Below are positions 51,311 to 61,669 of a stretch of 64,000 bases of DNA, one piece after another. How positions within the stretch are numbered: position 1 is the first letter of the stretch; each line of letters opens with the position of its first letter. Source of the DNA: Chaetoceros tenuissimus (lineage: Eukaryota; Bacillariophyta; Thalassiosirophyceae; Chaetocerotales; Chaetocerotaceae); the NCBI GenBank assembly GCA_021927905.1, contig BLLK01000047.1:3844001-3908000 (forward strand), in the 5' to 3' direction. Below the pieces are notes generated by a model. It ran no database searches and was not told where the DNA came from. It was given only the letters and a program-made list of their open reading frames with translations. Position numbers and translations under genes: made by a program.

Positions 51311-52894
51311 TTATTCTGCAGCACACGTGGCTCTACAAATTTTGGGTATTTCGTCGATGCATAGGTTATCAGGATCATTTGCAACATAGGAACACATCTT
51401 TCTCCCAACGACCGTTGGTATCTTGAATTTACCTGTCGCATCAATTGAACAGTCTCCTCCGAAATCTTTACATGCTTCGGGGCAGAAGGAATTCGAGTGC
51501 TTTACATACCTACATCGCAACCAAGCCTTCTTTTTCACCCAATTACATGTTTTCTTGAGTCTTTTCCCATCCCATTTAATGAAAACACCCTTGATATTTG
51601 TGTCACTACAAGTTGTCTCATTTGGAGGTAGAACTTCACAAGAACCATCTATACATAGACCTTCACACTGACAATGTTTCCCGCAAACTTCCCCTTGATT
51701 AATGAATTTTGGTCTCTTTTCCTTGTATACAAATTTATCAATAACAACTTTGACATACTCGGAATCCAAAAGTCCATCGGGTGCATTTGACCCATTTTTA
51801 TTCCATAAATTGATTCTTACTTCTACTTCTTTCGGTAGACATTGAACATAATCTTGAACATGATTATTCACAGCTTGTTCAACAGTGTAAGTGTGCGTTT
51901 GACCTCCATCAGCTCCAGCTGTACTAGTCCATGTGATGCCATCTGGTAGCCATTCGAAAGTATACCAATGATTAGATGGAGAATAGGAAGATCCATCCGC
52001 TCCCGAGTAGAATCTATACTTGTTTATCCACGGAGGTTGCGTCAAGAACTATGAAGAGGTAAATGATCAGACAATGTATCGTCGTCAAAAATGAAGATAG
52101 TCCATTTCTCTTACCTGAACGTCAGCATCAGATTCATTATCCCATCTAGATATTTCAATGTCAACTTCATGCATCCAATTTTGTCGATTATTTTCATCAA
52201 CATATCGATCTGTAGGATCCCATGTAAACAAACCTAGAACGATATCCTTCGGAAGCAACTTTTCTGTGGGAGTTTCTGTTGTGCCATCTATGACTTGGAT
52301 AGACTTTACATGAAATTTGAATAGTCCGTACTGGTACTTGTTGTGAAAAGGTAAAAGTACCCGCACTTCACTAGCTTTCCACTTCGATCCTATCTTCTTA
52401 AACATGAGTGTCAATTCATTGGAATTATCCGCACCCATGACAGTTTCACGCCCAAAAGAATTAAAGCCCGGTCCACAAACTTCATTACGTTCTTTTACTT
52501 CCACAGTATATCCCTTTTTCCACATATTTTTATACACTACCCGTTCCTCAGGTGATGGAAAACAGTACAATGGACCTATAGACGTCAAAGGTGAAATAGT
52601 CGGAAAAGGAGTCATGGGCAAATCACATCTAGATGGGTCACAATAAGGCCCACATTCTGTTGGAAATTCTTCACCTGCTACTCTCGCACATGCTTCAAGT
52701 TCAGTCATTAATCCTCCTTCTTGAGTCTGCAGATATTCAATTCGTGCACCACAGGAATATTTAGGGTTTCCTGGTAGGCCGACAAGTTTATCAAGGATTG
52801 ATGTATTGCAATCATCGCAGCCACATGTTTGTTGCGCTTTCACGTATCTAGACATCACGAGGATGAAAAGAAAGAGTATGAATGCCATTGCCAT
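51311..52894 (-). CDS. Secreted GH16-like (ConA-fold) protein with Cys-rich tail
   Basis: Exon 1 is 52115-52894 and exon 2 is 51311-52048. The 66-bp intron has GTAAG and CATAG ends and joins in phase 0, giving 505 residues. A signal peptide (MAFILFLFILVMSRYVKA) and a Cys-rich region (QTCGCDDC) lead into a ConA-like jelly roll. The GH16 catalytic signature HEVDIEISRW is at 242-251, with E243, D245 and E247 all present. Matching strands are KASEVRVLLPFHNKYQYGLFKF and WYTFEWLPDGITW. GH16 enzymes cut or remodel beta-glucans (laminarin, chrysolaminarin). The last 100 residues repeat the CNWVKK..RC..CPEAC module of the neighbour. The substrate is not determined. Confidence 0.85.
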
Positions 52895-53282
52895 TAGTTG
52901 GTAGTCTTAGAGCGCTAACGCTTCCATAAAGGGATTCAATATATGTTCTCGTCGAATTGTTTAGATCTATGGTCTATGGACTCTAACATGCATTGATTTC
53001 TCACATCAGTAACCTCGTTCGTTTTGTGAAAAAGGGAGAGGGGAGAGGTATCTCATTCTTCTCGCTGGCGGTTAAATGGAAGTTTTCAATTGAAGAAATA
53101 GTAAAAGGTCCTCGGTTCTCTTTTCCTTACATAAGGAACATCTACACGACAGGTCCTCGTGCAGAGTACACCTTCCTATTCCGTATTATTTGTTTTGTCT
53201 AAGTACGTGTAACACGTGTAAGGAAAATTTCCTTTAGAACGATTGAAATCTAAAGCGCTTTTCTGACAAAACAATCCTAGCA
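52895..53282. other. Divergent promoter, GH16-like and KIX-like genes
   Basis: No gene is seen. A purine-rich stretch near 53030-53050 precedes the KIX-like gene. Confidence 0.4.
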
Positions 53283-53829
53283 ATGCGAGCATCCATCCTT
53301 CATGCAGCATCCCACGATCCTTGCATCTCGCATTTCACTCATTTTCCCGGAAACACAACTAAGATGTGTGAACATTTAAATAAACAAAACGGGGCAAAGC
53401 AGATTCTTCCTGCTACCACATTAGATTCTTCAAATATGATTTCCAAGAAGGACGAAAATAAACATCAGGAGCAGCAGGTTTCTTCGTCAAACTGCTCTTG
53501 GAGGAATCCAGAAGATGAAAATCTCCGAAGAGGAATGTTATTGTTATTGTAAGTGAATCTCTCTCATGCATTCGTTTTACTATAATAAACATCATTCACA
53601 ATCATCTTCACATCATAGGCGAAACATGTTGTTTTCGAACGAGGCTGCTATTATGAAAATGATGAATGATAAAACATATCAAGAACGAAACGAGTATAAA
53701 GCGACTTTGCTGCGGAAATTAGAATTGCATCTTTATCAGTCTGCATCAAGTTTAGAAGATTATGCCAATATAGGGACACTATACAAAAGAATACGGACTA
53801 TAGCATTAAAGGCGATCGAGTCGCCATGA
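53283..53829 (+). CDS. Small KIX-like domain protein
   Basis: Exon 1 is 53283-53548 and exon 2 is 53619-53829. The 70-bp intron (GTAAGT/CATAG) splits a Leu codon, giving 158 residues. From residue 72 it reads SWRNPEDENLRRGMLLLLRNMLF, then KTYQERNEYKATLLRKLELHLYQSASSLEDYANIGTLYKRIRTIA. That pattern (W..p..R..v...i...l, then lARKLE..LY..A.S..EY....TL..Ri..ia) matches KIX domains of CBP and MED15, which bind transcription activators. No other domain is present, so it would be a free-standing KIX protein. The first 70 residues are polar. Function in transcription is inferred. Confidence 0.7.
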
Positions 53830-54600
53830 CGGGGTTTCAAGAAGAAAGAGACTCAAGACAAGAAGAAAATTTCTTTGAACCATGAAGAACATCAATCTAC
53901 ATTGCTACAAAGCTAAAGTACGAGTTTTTTGGAAATCCTTTGGACAAGGAATTACTAGAGAAATAATCTTGTAGCTACAGTTTTTAGTTGAGAAGCAAAT
54001 AAATCTCTTATTGATTTGTATTATTATTTTTCCACAGACACCATATTTCAACTTCCTTCCAAGAGTTTTTCCAGGTTTTTCCTTCCTCCTGTTCGGAAGT
54101 TTAGAAAAAGGAATAGAGGAAAACCTGAGTCACAATCATGCGAATGTCCTTGGCTCTTTCTATCAGAAGGTATGAAAACGCACGTACATCATGTAACCTA
54201 GTTTTAACCTTACAAGGGGTGAGAGAACATTGCCAGGTAATTATGACGTCATATTTTCTTCTTTTCCAAAATTCGAAAATAATGTCATTCTTGAAGAGAA
54301 ACTTGAATTTGATGTTTTGCGCTATTTTGTGCAGCAATTTGAAATGAATGAAAGTACTTCTAGATGAGAGTTACTGTTCATTACTGTCATTATGTTCATG
54401 ATCAATTGATTCAAAAATAAAGGCCACTTTGATATAACTTTGGATTCAGTCTAACTGCATTGTCAGACAGTGGTATCTCATGTTATGTTTGGTTACATCA
54501 GAAGCAAGGCAAAAGCTCAACTTTCAAGGTATATATTGATTCCTACAGATCGGGCATTCATCGTTGTCATGCATTAGCCAAGCAACAATACAATCAAGTT
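53830..54600. other. Intergenic between convergent KIX and RING-H2 genes
   Basis: No gene is seen. It contains a TGACGTCA palindrome and the downstream half of a 77-bp duplication. Confidence 0.45.
54245..54252. promoter_or_regulatory. TGACGTCA palindrome
   Basis: A perfect palindrome in a region between convergent 3' ends, so a promoter role is doubtful. Confidence 0.25.
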
Positions 54601-54672
54601 TCAAGGTATATATTGATTCCTACAGATCGGGCATTCATCGTTGTCATGCATTAGCCAAGCAACAATACAATC
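54522..54672. repeat. 77-bp tandem duplication over RING-H2 gene 3' end
   Basis: Two direct copies start at 54522 and 54599 (TTTCAAGGTATATATTGATT). The second, in the plus direction, encodes the last 22 or so codons and stop of the RING-H2 gene; the first lies beyond the stop. Confidence 0.85.
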
Positions 54673-55608
54673 CGTATGAAAGCAGTGACAACACTCATCA
54701 TTATTTGACCAAGCTATATCTTCTCCTATCACATATTCTTCGCAGCATATTGTGCAGATCATCTCAGTATTCTCCAGTGAAATCATAGAGTTTGCTTCGA
54801 TATCAGAAGGAATCTGCAAAATTTTAACATCTTCTTTTATTCTTGCATTCATATGATCATCTATGCGTGTTATTTTTGCTTCCTCTATCTCCGTGCAATC
54901 ATTAGATGAATTCTCTACTTTCTCTTTACCAATAATCACTTTCTTATGAATAATATTCAGCAATATTTTTTCTCTCCTACGTTCACGAAAGGCATCATAT
55001 GTTACTGGAAATAATGAATTGGTATTTTCAAAAGTATTCTCATTTGATGCCTCAGTCCCAAATGGATTCAACCAAAAAGGGCGTTCATTCGGACTTGAAT
55101 GTGATTGATTTGGATTTGTTCGCGTAGCATTTCCATCTGAGGATAATTGCTGAATACCTTCATCACGATTTTGAATTCTTTCATTTTGCCTCGACTGCAG
55201 TTGCGATAAGGTATTAATTCTTATTTGTGAAAGGGCTGCGTTATGATTGTTACTGTAGTCAACTACCGGTTGTTGAGCTCGGGTTATAATTTGAAGTCGT
55301 AACCGTATTAAACCATATTCAAGTGAATGTAGCTGTCTTTCTATACGATTTCTTTCATCAGAATCCATAGGTGTATCATTTACTTGTCGAACTAGTTCAT
55401 CCTTTCGTTGCAAAAGTGCTGCGAGATTTCTTCTCAGCTCTTGTGTTCTTCCCAAATTCCGTTGCCGTTGTGTTTGGTGTTCCCTTCGTGCTTGTAACTG
55501 CGGTCTACTAGCATTCCTATGCTTCGATCTTCTATGGCATATATACGTTAATAGTATCAAGAGAAATATCCCTATCCCGATGTACTCGTAATTTTGCATC
55601 CTCCCCAA
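54601..55608 (-). CDS. RING-H2 finger protein with N-terminal membrane segment
   Basis: The 335-residue product has one N-terminal membrane helix (IGIGIFLLILLTYICHRR) and a long Gln/Arg/Asn-rich middle with a helical heptad-like stretch at 40-110. A RING-H2 finger ends the protein: C285, C288, C306, H308, H311, C314, C326 and C329 (MICTICCEEY, CCHCFHTDC, ECPICR). The protein stops six residues after the last ligand. This is the ATL/RNF-type layout of membrane E3 ubiquitin ligases. The conserved Pro after the third pair (CPIC) is present. The target is unknown. Confidence 0.87.
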   Translation of the reverse strand: MGRMQNYEYIGIGIFLLILLTYICHRRSKHRNASRPQLQARREHQTQRQRNLGRTQELRRNLAALLQRKDELVRQVNDTPMDSDERNRIERQLHSLEYGLIRLRLQIITRAQQPVVDYSNNHNAALSQIRINTLSQLQSRQNERIQNRDEGIQQLSSDGNATRTNPNQSHSSPNERPFWLNPFGTEASNENTFENTNSLFPVTYDAFRERRREKILLNIIHKKVIIGKEKVENSSNDCTEIEEAKITRIDDHMNARIKEDVKILQIPSDIEANSMISLENTEMICTICCEEYVIGEDIAWSNNDECCHCFHTDCIVAWLMHDNDECPICRNQYIP

Positions 55609-56087
55609 AATCTAGTTCTTTGACAAGTCTTTCGCTCAATCTGGTATTTTGTGTATTTTATTTCGTAGAGATAGTTCACTGCTACTTTGGATTCAAGTCA
55701 ATCGCAGAAATTTAGTAATGAAATAGTCAGAATCTTCGTTCTCCTTCATTTTTGGAACAATCAAGAGCGTCTGAAATCACAGTAATCAGTAATCAGTCTC
55801 TTTCTGCTCTTAGCTGCATTCATCATGCGACATTAGACATTACTCGTATTCCAAAAACGAATGAGAACAAAAAAGGAAGGATGAGTGTCAAAAAGGCTAT
55901 TTATACTTTATCTAACCGCCATTCCTTTCTGCCAAGTCATTGTGTTTTTCTTTCTTTTCATTTTTAGAGCTCATGAACAACTATTTTACGTTGCATATAA
56001 TTGCAAGTTTTAATCCAAAGACCCATCTCACGCAAGCTACTATTACCTCATAGTTAGTAAAGAGTCTTGAAAGTAGTAACAGCCAAG
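55609..56087. other. Divergent promoter region
   Basis: No gene is seen between the RING-H2 gene and the small membrane protein. Confidence 0.4.
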
Positions 56088-56537
56088 ATGGATAGAATAA
56101 CAGAAGCATTTCGTAATTTCAATGAAAGACATGAACGAGTCAAGAAATATGTGCATACAGCATGGAGAGTTCCTCTTCCTAAATGGGGACAAGCAGTCAT
56201 GGGATGTATATATTTCTCAATTCCGGTAATAGGCGGATGGCACGTGATGCAATGGGCTATTGGGAATGCTCACAAGTCTATCGGTCCCAAGGGTGAATAT
56301 TTAGAAGTGAAGGAAGTACAGGGTATTGGACAGGTTGCGAATGTGAATGGGGAACAAAAGAGGGTAGGTGCTGGTGGACTTGGAATGGGTGTCAAGCTTG
56401 CTGTTAGTGATAAGGAAGATCAGGAGAGAAGTAAAAAGATGCTTGCGAAAATGTTGAGGCAGAATAGACGACGAAAGAAGGAAAGGGAAGAAGAACAAAA
56501 TAAAGCAGCAACCGATGAAGTTCAGACGCAAGCATAA
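56088..56537 (+). CDS. Small conserved membrane protein
   Basis: From the ATG at 56088 the product has 149 residues; an in-frame ATG at 56067 adds seven. It begins with a charged amphipathic helix (MDRITEAFRNFNERHERVKK), then KWGQAVMGCIYFSIPVIGGWHVMQWAIGNAH, a single membrane segment with a conserved-looking Pro-Val-Ile-Gly-Gly. A Gly-rich loop (VGAGGLGMGVKLAV) and a Lys/Arg/Glu helix end it (MLRQNRRRKKEREEEQNK). I do not recognise a named family. The layout recalls small mitochondrial inner-membrane assembly proteins. Confidence in the gene is better than in any function. Confidence 0.65.
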   Translation: MDRITEAFRNFNERHERVKKYVHTAWRVPLPKWGQAVMGCIYFSIPVIGGWHVMQWAIGNAHKSIGPKGEYLEVKEVQGIGQVANVNGEQKRVGAGGLGMGVKLAVSDKEDQERSKKMLAKMLRQNRRRKKEREEEQNKAATDEVQTQA

Positions 56538-57374
56538 TGTATATTCATATGGATATATATGGCAGACTATGGTATGGAGATGGTTCGATATTTTCATAAT
56601 AGAAAATTAGAAAATAGGACAATCAAAAGTGAGGATATTGTCTTCGAAAACTGTTTTTCAATGCATCTGCAAACCATACTTAGAAATATTATAACACTTG
56701 AAGCTGGTAGCTATCTTTCTTCTATTCCCCATCTGCAATAAGATTCTATTCATGGAAATAGTTTACCATTTAGATACATGGCGCTGCTAATGATATTGTT
56801 TTATTAACTATTTAAAAACGTTGACAAATCATGAAAGTATTTACAAAGGTAAATCCATTTGAAGTTACAACCCTCTTAACCCTAAATGGAAGTTGAAAAT
56901 AATTTAAATTTACAGCAGTATGCTAGCAAAACATTTGAATATTCTCCTTATCATCTATCTCTAAGATTATACGTATTTGTAAATTGTGTTGGATGTTTTC
57001 TTCACAAATTTGAAGGGAAACGATATTCATTCACCAGTACTTATATTGGAACAATTCCTTTGAATAAATGTATATTTGATTTCATCCATTAATCTCATGG
57101 CTTGCATTCCTCATAAGTGGTGAAGGTAAAAGGAAGTAAGGAAATGGTCGAATTGATTTTCAAAATTTCGAAAAAGTCGTAGACATAGCTAAAAATCCTT
57201 TTTTCGCGGGCACGAGAAGAACACCACTCAAAATACAAAATACACAAACGCAACGGGGCAACGCACCAAAAGAAAGCCATGGCATAACATCATCAATTTA
57301 TTCCTAAGCAAAGCACATCAATACCCAATAGTTTTTTACTCTTTTTACATACATACTCAATAATATCTACAAAT
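56538..57374. other. Intergenic
   Basis: No gene is seen in these 837 bp; composition is strongly AT-rich. Confidence 0.4.
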
Positions 57375-57986
57375 ATGTCGTTTATGGACAAGGTGAAAAA
57401 GGCTTCCAGAGTCATGGTTGATACTGGTGCCAAAACTATATTAAAGGTGAGTATGCGCAAGATTCTCATGAGAATATTCACCAATGATGTGTTTACTGTG
57501 TGCGAAAAGAGTGCTTTGAAATACACATAGTCATGTGTAGATTCATTGCAACTTGCAAAAGTCACTTGCAGTATTGTTGAATGAATGATAGACAAGATAG
57601 ACTCACGTTTCTTATTACAACACATCTAGGGCGACATAGCTCTCCTCGAACGTGAAATTAAAACACGCAAGCAAACATTTGGAGTAGAAGTTTATGACTG
57701 TATGATTGCACTGGAAGTAGATAATGACATGCCTATGGAAGAGAAAGAGCAAAAGATTCGTCTATCATTTGACAGAGCACGAAAGGACATTGCAGTGATT
57801 CAGGCAAAGATTGAATGTAAAAAAGAAGAAATTGCTACTTTGGAAGCAGAGATGGCGGCAAAGGCACGGGGGGAAATGCCTTCGTATTCCATTCCTCCGA
57901 GCAGTGGAAATGTTATTACAGAAGATCACCCAGGAGAGCTTGAATATGGTGGTGGATTTGGAGGTTTACCAGTTAGAAAGAAGTAA
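57375..57986 (+). CDS. Small conserved coiled-coil protein, two exons
   Basis: Exon 1 is 57375-57446 and exon 2 is 57630-57986. The 183-bp intron (GTGAGT/CTAG) joins in phase 0, giving 142 residues. The sequence runs MSFMDKVKKASRVMVDTGAKT, then DIALLEREIKTRKQTFGVEVYD, a coiled coil (KDIAVIQAKIECKKEEIATLEAEM) and a Pro/Gly-rich end (YGGGFGGLPVRKK). The LEREIKxRKQxFGVExYD block looks like a conserved eukaryotic motif of small proteins of unknown function. The intron is long for this window. There is no signal peptide or membrane segment. Confidence 0.75.
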
Positions 57987-58459
57987 TTCAGTTTTGTGAG
58001 AGGGGAATTCATTACATTGGTCTGGCTTTCTGTCGAAATAAAACCATAATTTGTTACAAAATAAATATTAGAATGGAAATGAAGATGCAGTAAATCACAC
58101 AAGTGGTATGTTGATCTTTTGCGAAATATTTGAAACATTTCTGTCGTAGCTTTATAGTATTTCGCCAAGTGCATACCTACAGTAAGCTTACCTCCTTGTC
58201 TTTAGTTTAGAAAATTGCAGATTATTATTGTACAAGCGTGCAGAAAGTGGTGCATACGAGTATCAACTATCACTGTAGTTCCAAAGCGCATTGACGTCAT
58301 GAAGATTTATTTCGACTGTACGTCATTGTGATGATGAGCGGAAAAGGGAACAGATAACGCAATGCTGCGATGCTTTCACACATACATAACTAATACATTT
58401 CAATGCTTCCATCCATATAAATATATGAAATATTTTTATCCTCCAATTCCTAAATAAAA
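57987..58459. other. Intergenic, promoter of ankyrin-like gene
   Basis: No gene is seen. Contains the TGACGTCA palindrome at 58292-58299. Confidence 0.4.
58292..58299. promoter_or_regulatory. TGACGTCA palindrome
   Basis: A perfect bZIP palindrome 161 bp upstream of the ankyrin-like gene. Confidence 0.4.
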
Positions 58460-59680
58460 ATGGACATCGCAACATTACAAAGCAATCTCAATTTCATCAA
58501 GAGTCTCTATTTCCACGAAGAATGGAAAGACGAAGAGTGTCGGTATGAAATTCTAGAAGCTATCGAGGAATGCAATCAAAAGATAGAAAAGGCGTTTGGT
58601 TCGTCTATGCACTTTCTATATGAACATAAACCATCTTTTGAGGCTGTGGAGAAAGTGGTCAAGAAATTTCCATCGACGTTATCGTATGAAACTGAATGTG
58701 ATGGACAGATTCCCATCCAATGGGCTGCAACTAGTAATAGAGGATATGGGTATGTACCAATCCTAGCAAAGGAAGGTGTCAAGCACAAAGTAGGAGGAGA
58801 AGATGCACGAGGAGGAATGCTAATGATTGACCCGGATCATGGTGAATGCAATACATTGCAACTCTTGTGTTATTCTCATGTTGGTGACAATGATGCGTTG
58901 TTGATGGTGAATGTACTAAAAGAACTCCGGAGATCCGGTATCTTGGTCAAAAAGGACATTCAAGAACATTGTCTATTACGTTATGCTAGTCAAAAAGCAT
59001 CCCAGAAGAGATTTACATATTTGGTAGAATGGGACCCCGATGCATTGATGAAAACAAGGTATTTGAATGAGCCTTTGATTCATGGTATTCTAAAGATACC
59101 AGAAGTTGGTAGACAAAAATTTGCCATGGTTTTGGAAGCTAGTTTGAAACATTTTCCAAGTATTGGCGGATTACTCTTTATCAAGGACAGCAACGGAACT
59201 ACGGCATTTGATGCCGCATGCTCGAAATTAGGAACAGAAGAGACAATGGCCATGTTGCACGACATACTTTCACCAAAATGTAATTACCCTATCCTACACC
59301 ATGCTTTGGTAAAGGCCCCCGAGCACAAAGATCTATTTATGGAAAAATTTCCTTGGGCTTACCAACTAAAGGACCACAATGGTAGAACACTTCAACAAGC
59401 TGTCTTAGCAGCCGGGCCTGATGTAATGAAAGCAAACAAGATTCTATTTGCGACACTAACTGATGATCAAATCAGAGCAAAGGACCCAGAAACAACTTTA
59501 TATCCATTTGCTGCAATGGCGGTGGGCGAGCATGCGGATCTGGAAAAGACTTTTTATTTGCTACGTCGTCATCCGTCTGTACTTGACCTACATACAAGGA
59601 CTGATAGTACTACCCAGAGAAGGCACAGAAATGAAAACAGTGGAGGAGGAAGTAGAAAGAAAAGAAAGGTCGAGAAGTGA
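58460..59680 (+). CDS. Divergent ankyrin-like protein with C-terminal NLS
   Basis: The 406-residue single-exon product begins MDIATLQSNLNFIKSLYFHE and belongs to a diatom family of degenerate ankyrin proteins. Units can be seen around 60-100 (FEAVEKVVKKFPSTLSYETECDGQIPIQWAA), 245-285 (DSNGTTAFDAACSKLGTEETMAMLHDIL) and 315-335 (DHNGRTLQQAVLAAG). The C-terminus ends GGGSRKKRKVEK, close to the SV40-type nuclear localisation signal. It is probably nuclear and acts by protein binding. No catalytic motif is present. Confidence 0.8.
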   Translation: MDIATLQSNLNFIKSLYFHEEWKDEECRYEILEAIEECNQKIEKAFGSSMHFLYEHKPSFEAVEKVVKKFPSTLSYETECDGQIPIQWAATSNRGYGYVPILAKEGVKHKVGGEDARGGMLMIDPDHGECNTLQLLCYSHVGDNDALLMVNVLKELRRSGILVKKDIQEHCLLRYASQKASQKRFTYLVEWDPDALMKTRYLNEPLIHGILKIPEVGRQKFAMVLEASLKHFPSIGGLLFIKDSNGTTAFDAACSKLGTEETMAMLHDILSPKCNYPILHHALVKAPEHKDLFMEKFPWAYQLKDHNGRTLQQAVLAAGPDVMKANKILFATLTDDQIRAKDPETTLYPFAAMAVGEHADLEKTFYLLRRHPSVLDLHTRTDSTTQRRHRNENSGGGSRKKRKVEK

Positions 59681-60367
59681 AACATGCGTATACAACAACT
59701 AGTCGAAATATTAGGGAATTGAATTGATGATATAGATGAATATAAATTTCTACTCCACCACGCCCTGTATGGATGATTTAGATGTATAATCTATTGTGAG
59801 GTAAAAGAAAAATGTAATATAGGTACGAGATAAATATACAATAAGGTAAATGGTCTGCAGAAGTTTTTCATTTTAAATCTTTCGTCGTTGTTTGTTGATG
59901 TTTCTTGGTAAATAGCAATCAAAAGATTATAACTGATTCCATCTTTTTGAATGTATTATTTGCAATTAGTCTTGCTAGAAATTTCAGTGATGAGACAGTC
60001 AGGTCTTATTTTGGTCTGTATTTTAGTCTGAGATTCCCTTCCAAAATCACGTGTCTAAATCAGAATGCATACGAACAGAATTAGCTCGGGGCTTCCTATT
60101 TGAATTTGAAGAACGCATCATAATATACGGGTTCTCTGAACCTTCATAAATATTTCTACTTAAGAATTGGAAATACACTTTTCCAAAAGGGAAAGCCAGA
60201 ATCTAACTCATGTTTCAAGTCGCACTTGGATAGAAACATGTTATTCCCACGAGTACTTAAGAAAAAAAACCGAGTATTTTATTTAAATTTCTCCGAATTT
60301 GGTGTGTTTTGTCAACGCTTGTGTATGGCTTCCCTACCTCATGGGTTTCCCTTCCTCTTGAAAAGAT
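59681..60367. other. Intergenic
   Basis: No gene is seen. The last 120 bp do not match the N-terminal half of the downstream paralogue. Confidence 0.4.
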
Positions 60368-61195
60368 TTGGATCGGAATACTTTCCAGTATGGGTTCTCT
60401 GACTGTGCACACAAAGTACTGAAAGGAGTAGAGGTCGAAAATGGAACTGGGTTTCGCTATGACGAATCTGGTACATCCATTACCGTACTTAGAAAGCATC
60501 TTTACATCACTGGTGTTACTCAAAAGAGCCTTGCTGGAATATGTACTGATCCTATCTTTAGAGACATTCTTCTATTTCGCATCGATCCCGATGGCAATGT
60601 AGTCTTCATGAAACATTACGATCATGATGGAATGGAAGATGTGGGATTGGCAATTACACCAAGAGTCAAGCGCGTCAAACCTACTCTTACAGCTTTTCCG
60701 CCTATTCCTACTCGACCTCGTGCGGATCTCTTTATTGCAGGGGTGACAAAATCCAAGAAATTCAATGCAGATGTTGAGAACGATGACGTTTTTCTTCTCA
60801 CCACAAATTTTGTGGGGAAAGTTAAATCCTTTGAAATCTTTGGAGGAGCTTATGACGACGGAGGATCTTTTCCCGAAAATATTGATTTGGAAATCACTCA
60901 AGACTCCAATGTACTTATCCAAGCAAATACAAAATCTTTTACATCACCTAATCAGTATACATTTCTCATTGAACGTTACGATAGTATTCTCAAGCAGTGC
61001 TATGATCTGAGTGTAAAACCATCAGTTAACAAATACCTTTTCCCTGTATTGGAAGCATCAGATAAAAGTATTGACGCTACGCCTAAGGAGGACAAGATGA
61101 AGGCTGTAGATGTGACAATGTCAAAAAAGATACTATGCGAGAAAAAGCAGATTGCAGTCAGTACCGAGAAGAAGAAAAAGGAATGGGAGCACTGA
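60368..61195 (+). pseudogene. 5'-truncated copy of the propeller-like gene
   Basis: The frame matches the second half of the paralogue at 61670-63333: ENGTGFRYDESGTSITVLRKHL (paralogue ENGQEYRYDETGTSITVVGKHL), TDPIFRDILLFRI, FIAGVTKS.KFN, ENDDVFLL and EIFGGAYDDGG. The frame starts without an ATG (TTG at 60368), and the signal peptide plus about 300 residues are missing. It ends properly (KKKKEWEH). The body is undamaged, so it is either a recent partial duplicate or a 3' exon whose 5' exons I cannot find. Repeats of the DDVFLL..IFGGxxDDG kind suggest beta-propeller blades. Function is unknown. Confidence 0.6.
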
Positions 61196-61669
61196 GTACT
61201 ATTCAGAGGAAGCCTTTACCAGACTCGATTTCATTATAATTACATTTCATATCTTTACATCGCATGCTACTTTTTCTACTTGAAAAGTCTCGAGAAATCC
61301 ATTTCCGCAATATGGCTTTCAGGTTTCGAAGTGCATTATATTTCTACATAATTTACATAAGCATCTTTATATTAAAAAATGTATAAAACAAAGACTGTGG
61401 TTGCCTAATTTCAACTCGTTTTATTTTATGGATAACATCCAATGACATGCAATGGTCTTGCTAAAAAGCAGTAAAAATGAGATAGTCGAGTCTTGGTAAG
61501 GCATCTGATTGGGTCGGTTTTACGACCTTATCTGACCCGCCGCCGCAAACAAGAACAGGGCATGTGATTGAGAGATTCAGTTGAATTACAATCTATCTGA
61601 AATCTATGATTATTCAACCAAACTGAATACCTTCATCTTGTCTCCTTTTGCACTTCACAAATACCAATA
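61196..61669. other. Intergenic
   Basis: No gene is seen. A 5-bp GGTCG/CGACC hairpin lies at 61512-61527. Confidence 0.35.
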
